DNA from: Auxenochlorella pyrenoidosa
Lineage: Eukaryota > Chlorophyta > Trebouxiophyceae > Chlorellales > Chlorellaceae
DNA: 11,482 nucleotides
Assembly (NCBI GenBank): GCA_001430745.1
Contig: KQ481993.1
Coordinates: forward strand, 1,556,830-1,568,311
Reading direction: 5' to 3'
Shown here one piece after another: positions 9,101 to 11,482 of the stretch. The notes below the pieces were generated by a model. That model had not been told where the DNA came from and made no database searches. It saw only the letters and a list, made by a program, of their open reading frames with translations. Each line of letters starts with the position of its first letter. The first letter of the stretch is position 1. The position numbers and the translations under genes are program-made.

Positions 9101-11396
9101 AGGCAGGCATCCCACCCGTGTTGACGAACACAGTCGCCAGCAGCGTGTCGAGGCAGGTCTTGTTGTTGGCGTTGGGGTCGGCGATGGCTGCAGCAAGGAA
9201 AAGAGGTGACGGTCACACCATGCGCGCAGCGCTGGGGGCTGGGCAAGCTATTCGGCAATGGAGGCGAGCCGCAGCGTAGCATGATGGATGGCGGTCAGCG
9301 GTCGGGCCCTGGGCGGCCTGGCCGCCGCTGGCCCCGAACATCAACAACCCCAGGGCCCTGCGAGCCCTCCAGGCGCACGCGCACCCCGCACCTCGCTCCC
9401 TGGGTGGTGATTTTGTGCAGGACCCCACCCCCGCACCCCCACCCACCCCCTCACCCACCTGCCAGCAGCACGGGCACCAGCTTGGCCACCTCGGGGTTGC
9501 GGATGACCGAGCCGACCTCGTTGAGCGCGGTGCGCGCCGCCGAGGCGACCTTGGGGTGCGGGTCGGCCAGCACGTCGCCCAGGCGGGGCACCACCACCGG
9601 CAGGCAGGAGCCCAGCTGCTTGGGCGCGCAGTGCGCCATGGCGCCCAGCAGCTGCGCGGGGGGGTGGGGTGGGGTGGGGTGGAGGGGGACGCGGCGAAGG
9701 GGGGGGGGGCTGGGGGGGGGCATGCGGGATCGCCCTGGGTGCAGCCTCTGCCCGCGCGCAGCGTCGGTGGAGGCATGTGCTGGTCCAGCCGTCGCGCGTC
9801 TGCCAAACACCACTGGTGCAATCCGTTCAAGCGTGTATGCCCCCCACCACCACTGCTCGCTGCCGCCGCTAGCAGCAGCGCGGCTCACCTGGATGCTGCC
9901 CTGCTTGGTGCGCCACGCCTTGTCCTCCACGCCCTTGAGCAGCGCCGGCAGCACCAGCTTCACGCCCTGGCCCGACAGCTGACCCATGATTGCACGGGCG
10001 GCACCGTCGGCGGCATCCCGGACCTGTCGGGGTTTGGGTTTGGGTTTGGGTTTGGGAGGGAAGGAGCAACGAGGGGCGTCAGCGATCTTGGGGGAGAAGG
10101 GAGACACAAGGGGCGTGGGCGATTGCAACCCGGGGCCCAGGGCTGCGATGTGCTGGCACCGCTGTACATATGGCTCCGCTGTCCGGCAGGGACTGGGCAT
10201 GCAGAACGTCCGAGGCAGGGACTGGGCGCGCGGCAGCGGCCCCTCACCGCCTGCGAGCCGTCGCCAAAGCAGTTGAGCAGCATGGGCAGGATCTGGATGA
10301 CGTACGGCTCAAACAGCCGGCCCAGCTTCTCGCTCAGGCACTCAAAGGCCAGCAGGGCGCCTGCGAGGCGGAGACGCGGGTGTGAGGTGGGGGATTGGGT
10401 GGGGTAGGGAACTGGGCGGTAGGCAGCCGGCCGCCCAGGCACAGGGTGTGGCACTGGTATCCGCCAGGTCAAGGGCCCTGATGCCCAGCGCAACCGCCCA
10501 GACCCAACCCTTCGTCCCGCGCTCCCGACAAGAAGATCACAGGCGGTGCGGCTGCTGCCTCCTAAACCCTGAACCCCGAGCAGATGTGCGCATGCCGACG
10601 TGGCGGCCCCCGCGGCTGGCGCGGCCGGCGCGGGCGCCCCGCCCCACCTTCCGCGCCACCCACCACCACCACACACACACACACACACACCTTCGCGCGC
10701 CACCTCGCTCTTCTTGTCCTCCACCCCCGCCTTGAGGGCATCCATCACCCCCAGGCTGCGCAGGCTGCTGATGCCCAGGCCGCGCACCGCGCCAGCCAGG
10801 CCAAAGGCGGCACCACGCCTGCGGAGGGGGCGGCGGGGGGGCGTCAGTGGCGCTAGGGCCAGGCAGGGCAGGGCGGGGCGGGATCGCGGGGCAGGTGTGC
10901 ATTCTGCTTGCTGCGCCCGATGCTGCTGGCGCGCCTGCCAGCTGCAGCCCAAACCTCGACGTGCCTCTGGCGCCACCCCATGGGTAAGCCAGGCAAGGGG
11001 CCAGAGGCTCACCGCTCTGCATACTTCTCGCCCTTGAGGGCCCGGCCCAGCAGTGTCTGCACAGTGCTCTCCGCAAACGTGGCGTCTCCCTGCAGGAGCG
11101 GCGCAGACACAGCACGGCACGCTTTACTTGCCCATTGTTCATCGCATAAGCACGGCTGGCTGTCGATATGCACAACTAGCATATCGGGTGAGCAGGTGGG
11201 CAGGCACACAGCTGCATGCAGCGCGCGCGCTAACGCAGACAGGCGCTCCCAGCACAGGCGCAGGCAGCCCAGCGGGCGGCCGCGGCCGCACCTGCAGCAT
11301 CTGCATGAGGGCTGGCAGGCAGTCGGACACGCCGCGCTGCACCGACTCGCTGGGAGTGTTGAGCACCTCCAGCAGCGTGCCAACGATCGACTTGAC
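105..11396 (-). CDS. GCN1: GCN1 eIF2-alpha kinase activator (partial, 32 exons)
   Basis: GCN1 is a cytosolic HEAT-repeat protein. It binds translating or stalled ribosomes and, with GCN20/ABCF partners, passes the uncharged-tRNA or collision signal to GCN2, which phosphorylates eIF2-alpha. The joined exons, from high to low coordinate, are 11396-11292, 11089-11013, 10818-10691, 10360-10248, 10023-9889, 9651-9459, 9187-9116, 8953-8891, 8600-8494, 8225-8156, 7836-7742, 7592-7502, 7323-7244, 6996-6900, 6602-6496, 6229-6120, 5842-5778, 5526-5422, 5119-5043, 4821-4768, 4516-4427, 4183-4037, 3852-3723, 3491-3361, 3047-2904, 2476-2354, 1964-1836, 1468-1373, 1137-1049, 842-761, 544-472 and 170-105. 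They total 3244 bases, phase 0 in and phase 1 out, with no internal stop. Alignment from memory to Arabidopsis and human GCN1 is nearly collinear, with few one-residue length differences. Landmarks are [85 protein letters not shown] and [16 protein letters not shown]. The N-terminal half, start codon, stop codon and last ~250 residues lie outside. No promoter or polyadenylation site is in view. Confidence 0.96.
171..471 (-). other. GCN1: GCN1 intron between exons 31 and 32 (301 bases)
   Basis: This is a standard intron with donor CGG|GTGAGG and acceptor CCGCAG. The acceptor-proximal part is C/A-rich on the transcript strand (GGGGTGGGG-type on plus near 190-230). Nothing else is recognisable. 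Confidence 0.85.
472..544 (-). CDS. GCN1: GCN1 coding exon 31
   Basis: This exon has 73 bases, phase 0 in and 1 out. The acceptor is GCGCAG and the donor is CGG|GTGAGG. It encodes [20 protein letters not shown] and then QLVS, matching plant AAVALGKLSALSTRIDPLV. Confidence 0.93.
761..842 (-). CDS. GCN1: GCN1 coding exon 30
   Basis: This exon has 82 bases, phase 2 in and 0 out. The acceptor is CTGCAG and the donor is GAG|GTGGGC. It encodes [20 protein letters not shown] and then LSDPQKE, matching the plant [19 protein letters not shown] block. Confidence 0.96.
1049..1137 (-). CDS. GCN1: GCN1 coding exon 29 (GCN2-binding arginine)
   Basis: This exon has 89 bases, phase 0 in and 2 out. The acceptor is TCGCAG and the donor is CAG|GTGGGG. 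It encodes [20 protein letters not shown] and then ILKTLGLLI. The Arg in LIR (codon 1119-1117) aligns with yeast Gcn1 Arg2259. Confidence 0.95.
1373..1468 (-). CDS. GCN1: GCN1 coding exon 28
   Basis: This exon has 96 bases, phase 0 in and 0 out. The acceptor is CTGCAG and the donor is CAG|GTGGGT. It encodes [20 protein letters not shown] and then [12 protein letters not shown], matching the plant GSAELREQAAIGLGELIEVT motif. Confidence 0.95.
1469..1835 (-). other. GCN1: GC-AG intron between GCN1 exons 27 and 28 (367 bases)
   Basis: The donor is CAG|GCAAGC at 1835-1834 and the acceptor is CTGCAG. Beyond the splice sites it holds a CAG/GAG triplet-rich stretch (1746-1811 on the plus strand) and a short GGGGT run near the acceptor (about 1560-1580). 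I see no gene inside. Confidence 0.75.
1746..1811 (+). repeat. Imperfect CAG/GAG triplet repeat in intron
   Basis: The plus strand runs GCAGCAGCAGCAG, then GGAGCA-type triplets to about 1783, an interruption, and GCAGCAGCAGCAG again at 1798-1811. In the GCN1 transcript this is a CUG/CUC-rich stretch just inside the GC-AG intron. It is open in several frames, but GCN1 homology lies outside it. Confidence 0.8.
1836..1964 (-). CDS. GCN1: GCN1 coding exon 27 (GC donor)
   Basis: This exon has 129 bases, phase 0 in and 0 out. The acceptor is GTGCAG. It encodes [20 protein letters not shown], then [20 protein letters not shown] and VLQ. I end it at a GC donor (CAG|GCAAGC). A GT donor at 1844-1843 would also keep frame but would drop VLQ. 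Confidence 0.88.
1965..2353 (-). other. GCN1: GCN1 intron between exons 26 and 27 (389 bases)
   Basis: The donor is AAG|GTGGGG and the acceptor is GTGCAG. The interior is GC-rich without repeats or homology that I recognise. Confidence 0.85.
2354..2476 (-). CDS. GCN1: GCN1 coding exon 26
   Basis: This exon has 123 bases, phase 0 in and 0 out. The acceptor is ATGCAG and the donor is AAG|GTGGGG. It encodes [20 protein letters not shown], then [20 protein letters not shown] and K, matching plant SWEALARVIGSVPKEVLPSYI. Confidence 0.94.
2477..2903 (-). other. GCN1: GCN1 intron between exons 25 and 26 (427 bases, longest)
   Basis: The donor is GGG|GTGAGG and the acceptor is ATGCAG. Its 3' part is C-rich on the transcript strand, including a 13-base C run (G13 on plus at 2559-2571). 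The rest shows no gene, repeat or RNA signature that I recognise. Confidence 0.85.
2904..3047 (-). CDS. GCN1: GCN1 coding exon 25
   Basis: This exon has 144 bases, phase 0 in and 0 out. The acceptor CTGCAG follows a very long polypyrimidine tract; the donor is GGG|GTGAGG. It encodes [20 protein letters not shown], then [20 protein letters not shown] and [15 protein letters not shown] matches plant FFKSSKL. Confidence 0.93.
3048..3360 (-). other. GCN1: GCN1 intron between exons 24 and 25 (313 bases)
   Basis: The donor is CAG|GTGCGC and the acceptor is CTGCAG. The 3' third is almost entirely pyrimidine on the transcript strand (see the polypurine repeat at 3052-3149). The donor half is ordinary GC-rich sequence. 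Confidence 0.85.
3052..3149 (+). repeat. Polypurine tract with a 20-base direct repeat
   Basis: Uninterrupted purine runs span 3052-3085 and 3109-3149 on the plus strand. A 20-base block (aaaggaaagggaggggaagg) occurs perfectly at 3061-3080 and 3112-3131, a 51-base offset. On the transcript it forms a very long polypyrimidine tract ending at the exon 25 acceptor. The arrangement suggests a local duplication. Confidence 0.85.
3361..3491 (-). CDS. GCN1: GCN1 coding exon 24
   Basis: This exon has 131 bases, phase 1 in and 0 out. The acceptor is GCGCAG and the donor is CAG|GTGCGC. It encodes [20 protein letters not shown] and then an alanine-rich helix ([23 protein letters not shown]). Identity to other GCN1 proteins is low here, but length and position fit. 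Confidence 0.85.
3723..3852 (-). CDS. GCN1: GCN1 coding exon 23
   Basis: This exon has 130 bases, phase 0 in and 1 out. The acceptor is CTGCAG and the donor is CAG|GTGCGT. It encodes [20 protein letters not shown], then [20 protein letters not shown] and EVA, matching plant ALDGLKQI and [11 protein letters not shown]. Confidence 0.94.
4037..4183 (-). CDS. GCN1: GCN1 coding exon 22
   Basis: This exon has 147 bases, phase 0 in and 0 out. The acceptor is CTGCAG and the donor is CAG|GTGCTC. It encodes [20 protein letters not shown], then [20 protein letters not shown] and LDSEAHSEQ. Confidence 0.92.
4427..4516 (-). CDS. GCN1: GCN1 coding exon 21
   Basis: This exon has 90 bases, phase 0 in and 0 out. 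The acceptor is CTGCAG and the donor is CAG|GTGCCT. It encodes [20 protein letters not shown] and then [10 protein letters not shown]. Confidence 0.94.
4532..4661 (+). repeat. 41-base minisatellite, about three copies
   Basis: Three head-to-tail units lie in the intron between exons 20 and 21: 4532-4572, 4573-4613 and 4614-4661. The shared core is GGATGCGGTCAG followed by CCTC-GGGGG-CG-AGCC. Copy 3 carries an extra AGGAGG-like stretch of about 7 bases. The repeats are wholly intronic. Confidence 0.85.
4768..4821 (-). CDS. GCN1: GCN1 coding exon 20 (54-base micro-exon)
   Basis: At 54 bases this is the shortest exon in the window, phase 0 in and 0 out. The acceptor is TTGCAG. The donor CAG|GTCAGC is the only GTC donor. 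It encodes [18 protein letters not shown], matching the family IIPIL...KRQGVCIGL block when joined to exon 21. Skipping it would leave the frame intact. Confidence 0.93.
5043..5119 (-). CDS. GCN1: GCN1 coding exon 19
   Basis: This exon has 77 bases, phase 1 in and 0 out. The acceptor is GGGCAG and the donor is CAG|GTGGGG. It encodes [20 protein letters not shown] and then RILSQ. Confidence 0.95.
5120..5421 (-). other. GCN1: GCN1 intron between exons 18 and 19 (302 bases)
   Basis: The donor is CGG|GTGCGC and the acceptor is GGGCAG. It carries the AT-rich palindrome described separately, 18 bases inside the donor. The remaining sequence has no recognised feature. Confidence 0.85.
5379..5403. 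repeat. AT-rich palindrome
   Basis: There are perfect 12-base arms (TATAGTATATAC at 5379-5390 and GTATATACTATA at 5392-5403) around one central T. It sits in a 30-base block (5371-5400) with only six G/C bases, in an otherwise GC-rich region. It lies within the first 50 bases of the GCN1 intron between exons 18 and 19, so the transcript could form a hairpin or cruciform-like structure next to the 5' splice site. Confidence 0.9.
5422..5526 (-). CDS. GCN1: GCN1 coding exon 18
   Basis: This exon has 105 bases, phase 1 in and 1 out. The acceptor is CCGCAG and the donor is CGG|GTGCGC. It encodes [20 protein letters not shown] and then [14 protein letters not shown], matching the plant ALHVWKTIVANTPKTL motif. 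Confidence 0.95.
5778..5842 (-). CDS. GCN1: GCN1 coding exon 17
   Basis: This exon has 65 bases, phase 2 in and 1 out. The acceptor is CCGCAG and the donor is CAG|GTGCGG. It encodes [20 protein letters not shown] and then T, matching the family KRNEVLAALYMVRTDVSLSVR segment. Confidence 0.94.
6120..6229 (-). CDS. GCN1: GCN1 coding exon 16 (acidic loop)
   Basis: This exon has 110 bases, phase 0 in and 2 out. The acceptor is CCGCAG. The donor GAA|GTGAGC is the only one without G at -1. It encodes [20 protein letters not shown], then [16 protein letters not shown]. The acidic, variable loop sits where plant and animal GCN1 also have an acidic insertion (GGSDDEG-like). Confidence 0.93.
6496..6602 (-). 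CDS. GCN1: GCN1 coding exon 15
   Basis: This exon has 107 bases, phase 1 in and 0 out. The acceptor is GCGCAG and the donor is AAG|GTGCGC. It encodes [17 protein letters not shown] and then [18 protein letters not shown], a near-invariant GCN1 signature. Confidence 0.96.
6900..6996 (-). CDS. GCN1: GCN1 coding exon 14
   Basis: This exon has 97 bases, phase 0 in and 1 out. The acceptor is CTGCAG and the donor is CAG|GTGGGC. It encodes [20 protein letters not shown] and then [12 protein letters not shown], matching the plant [17 protein letters not shown] motif. Confidence 0.95.
6997..7243 (-). other. GCN1: GC-AG intron between GCN1 exons 13 and 14
   Basis: This intron has 247 bases. The donor dinucleotide is GC (7243-7242) in the context CAG|GCAAGG, which matches the usual strong consensus of GC donors. 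The acceptor is CTGCAG. The nearest upstream GT (TTC|GTGGAG) is in frame but would remove VEHLPQ, six residues with counterparts in plant GCN1. Confidence 0.85.
7244..7323 (-). CDS. GCN1: GCN1 coding exon 13 (GC donor)
   Basis: This exon has 80 bases, phase 1 in and 0 out. The acceptor is CCGCAG. It encodes [20 protein letters not shown] and then VEHLPQ. It ends at a non-canonical donor, CAG|GCAAGG. Only this end keeps the same residue count as plant GCN1 between LTLF and the next exon. Confidence 0.9.
7502..7592 (-). CDS. GCN1: GCN1 coding exon 12
   Basis: This exon has 91 bases, phase 0 in and 1 out. The acceptor is CTGCAG and the donor is CTG|GTGAGC. It encodes [20 protein letters not shown] and then [10 protein letters not shown]. 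Joined to exon 11 it gives [13 protein letters not shown], as in the family. Confidence 0.93.
7601..7633 (+). repeat. Three tandem copies of an 11-base unit
   Basis: The units are CGGATCATGGG, TGGATCACGGG and CGGATCACGGG, at 7601-7611, 7612-7622 and 7623-7633. They begin eight bases beyond exon 12, inside the intron next to its acceptor. TCATGG follows as a possible decayed fourth copy. Confidence 0.85.
7742..7836 (-). CDS. GCN1: GCN1 coding exon 11
   Basis: This exon has 95 bases, phase 1 in and 0 out. The acceptor is GTGCAG and the donor is CAG|GTGGGC. It encodes [20 protein letters not shown] and then [11 protein letters not shown]. Confidence 0.94.
7837..8155 (-). other. GCN1: GCN1 intron between exons 10 and 11 (319 bases)
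   Basis: The donor is AAG|GTGAGA and the acceptor is GTGCAG. The acceptor-proximal part (about 7850-7905) is a GGGG-run array on plus (GGGGTGGGGTTGGGG type). The rest holds nothing that I recognise. Confidence 0.85.
8156..8225 (-). CDS. GCN1: GCN1 coding exon 10
   Basis: This exon has 70 bases, phase 0 in and 1 out. The acceptor is GTCGCAG and the donor is AAG|GTGAGA. It encodes [20 protein letters not shown] and then LVK, a classic HEAT inner helix. Confidence 0.93.
8494..8600 (-). CDS. GCN1: GCN1 coding exon 9
   Basis: This exon has 107 bases, phase 1 in and 0 out. The acceptor is CCGCAG and the donor is AAG|GTGGGT. It encodes [20 protein letters not shown] and then [15 protein letters not shown]. 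Confidence 0.95.
8891..8953 (-). CDS. GCN1: GCN1 coding exon 8
   Basis: This exon has 63 bases, phase 1 in and 1 out. The acceptor is CTGCAG and the donor is CTG|GTGGGC. It encodes [20 protein letters not shown], a near-exact match to the family DAPSLAL motif. It was found by searching for the residues missing between exons 7 and 9. Confidence 0.92.
9116..9187 (-). CDS. GCN1: GCN1 coding exon 7
   Basis: This exon has 72 bases, phase 1 in and 1 out. The acceptor is CTGCAG and the donor is CGG|GTGGGA. It encodes [20 protein letters not shown] and then VNT. It matches the plant LTDPNEYTRHSLDTLL block and is too short to stand out as an open frame. Confidence 0.9.
9459..9651 (-). CDS. GCN1: GCN1 coding exon 6
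   Basis: At 193 bases this is the longest exon in the window, phase 0 in and 1 out. The acceptor is GCGCAG and the donor is CAG|GTGGGT. It encodes [20 protein letters not shown], then a HEAT repeat with [20 protein letters not shown] and [15 protein letters not shown]. Confidence 0.95.
9889..10023 (-). CDS. GCN1: GCN1 coding exon 5
   Basis: This exon has 135 bases, phase 0 in and 0 out. The acceptor is CGACAG, the second exception to GCAG; the donor is CAG|GTGAGC. It encodes [20 protein letters not shown], then [20 protein letters not shown] and QGSIQ. Confidence 0.95.
10030..10056 (+). repeat. (GGGTTT)4-GGG telomere-like / G-quadruplex motif
   Basis: Five GGG runs are separated by exact TTT spacers on the plus strand, which is a canonical intramolecular G-quadruplex pattern. 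The motif lies in the GCN1 intron between exons 4 and 5, starting seven bases from the exon 5 acceptor. The transcript reads CCCAAACCC there instead of a uridine-rich tract. The unit differs from the algal or plant telomere unit TTTAGGG by lacking the A. Confidence 0.9.
10248..10360 (-). CDS. GCN1: GCN1 coding exon 4
   Basis: This exon has 113 bases, phase 1 in and 0 out. The acceptor is CTCGCAG and the donor is GCG|GTGAGG. It encodes [20 protein letters not shown] and then [17 protein letters not shown], among the best-conserved GCN1 segments. Confidence 0.95.
10361..10690 (-). other. GCN1: GCN1 intron between exons 3 and 4 (330 bases)
   Basis: The donor lies in the GT microsatellite at 10690-10671 and the acceptor is CTCGCAG. 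The middle is GC-rich without recognised content. Confidence 0.85.
10671..10690. repeat. (AC)10 / (GT)10 microsatellite at a 5' splice site
   Basis: There are ten perfect AC units on plus. On the transcript strand the first GT is the donor of GCN1 intron 3 (exon 3 ends GAAG|GTGTGT). Further out the sequence continues as GGT repeats. Family conservation (AREGALLAFE) supports use of the first GT. Confidence 0.9.
10691..10818 (-). CDS. GCN1: GCN1 coding exon 3
   Basis: This exon has 128 bases, phase 2 in and 1 out. The acceptor is CCGCAG. It encodes [20 protein letters not shown] and then [17 protein letters not shown], closely matching plant and human GCN1. The donor AAG|GTGTGT is the first GT of a (GT)10 run. 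Confidence 0.93.
11013..11089 (-). CDS. GCN1: GCN1 coding exon 2
   Basis: This exon has 77 bases, phase 0 in and 2 out. The acceptor is CTGCAG and the donor is GCG|GTGAGC. It encodes [20 protein letters not shown] and then EKYAE. The Arg codon split across the next intron completes the family motif KYAERRGAAFG. Confidence 0.93.
11164..11186. repeat. Perfect 8-base inverted repeat (possible hairpin)
   Basis: The arms CGATATGC (11164-11171) and GCATATCG (11179-11186) flank a 7-base loop. They lie in the intron between GCN1 exons 1 and 2, about 75-97 bases upstream of the exon 2 acceptor. They may be fortuitous. Confidence 0.6.
11292..11396 (-). CDS. GCN1: GCN1 coding exon 1 of 32 in window
   Basis: This exon has 105 bases, phase 0 in and 0 out. 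The acceptor is CACACACAG, one of only two that do not end in GCAG; the donor is CAG|GTGCGG. It encodes [20 protein letters not shown] and then a HEAT helix ending in LMQMLQ, matching the LDVLNTPSEAVQR block of plant GCN1. Confidence 0.9.
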
Positions 11397-11482
11397 CTGT
11401 GTGTGGGGGTGGGGGGTGGGTTGGTTGGGGGGAGTGGTGTGTGTGTGGGTGGGTGTGGGGGGTGGGGGGTGGGGGTGGGGGG
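11397..11482 (-). other. GCN1: Partial GCN1 intron at window edge
   Basis: This is the 3' part of an intron preceding exon 1. It is C/A-rich on the transcript strand (GGGTGGGG-type on plus) and ends in CACACACAG. The upstream exons of GCN1 lie beyond the window. Confidence 0.8.

Larger units (their letters stand above)
6496..11396 (-). other. GCN1: Middle HEAT-repeat region of GCN1 (eEF3-related part included), exons 1-15
   Basis: Window residues 1-511 are a run of paired amphipathic helices typical of HEAT repeats, with recurring V-R/K-x-x-A-A positions ([50 protein letters not shown]). In the family, part of this block resembles the N-terminal HEAT region of fungal elongation factor eEF3 and contributes to ribosome contact. 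I cannot set the exact eEF3-like limits from sequence alone. No membrane segment or signal peptide is visible. Confidence 0.8.

Noticed and set aside
10030..10056. True telomere or chromosome end
   Set aside because: There are only four and a half units, the motif is GGGTTT not TTTAGGG, and coding exons continue on both sides.
9960..11120. 386-codon minus-strand open frame as a separate gene
   Set aside because: Only the parts at 10818-10691 and 10360-10248 match GCN1; the remainder is translated intron.

Overview
The window is one stretch of a single, very intron-rich nuclear gene on the minus strand. Thirty-two short coding exons (54 to 193 bases) can be read from 11396 down to 105. They join in frame without a stop into 1081 codons of GCN1, the giant HEAT-repeat scaffold that binds ribosomes and activates the eIF2-alpha kinase GCN2. 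Neither end of the gene is present: the first exon seen is preceded by intron sequence at 11397-11482, and the last is followed by intron sequence at 1-104. From family knowledge (about 2,600-2,700 residues in plants and animals), the window holds roughly the middle to C-terminal part and lacks the N-terminal half and about the last 250 residues.

Organism: base composition is GC-rich, codons are strongly GC-ending, introns are many and short (149-427 bases), splice sites follow a GTG...GCAG pattern, and the protein reads most like the land-plant GCN1 (ILITYHIA) sequence. Together this suggests a GC-rich green alga, probably a Chlorella-like trebouxiophyte. That placement is inference; the gene family call is firm.

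Layout in transcript order (high to low coordinates): exons 1-15 (11396-6496) cover the middle HEAT repeats, including the eEF3-related part thought to contact the ribosome. Exons 16-26 (6229-2354) cover further HEAT repeats. Exons 27-32 (1964-105) form the RWD-binding domain that recruits GCN2, and include the arginine aligned with yeast Gcn1 Arg2259. About 28 percent of the window is coding; the rest is intron.

The introns hold the unusual DNA: two GC-AG introns, a 5' splice site inside a GT microsatellite, a telomere-like GGGTTT array, a 41-base minisatellite, a near-pure AT palindrome, a long polypyrimidine tract, and AT-rich islands just downstream of four donors. I see no second gene, no RNA gene, no mobile element and no CRISPR array. 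This is an ordinary housekeeping locus with some interesting intron features, not an undescribed system.
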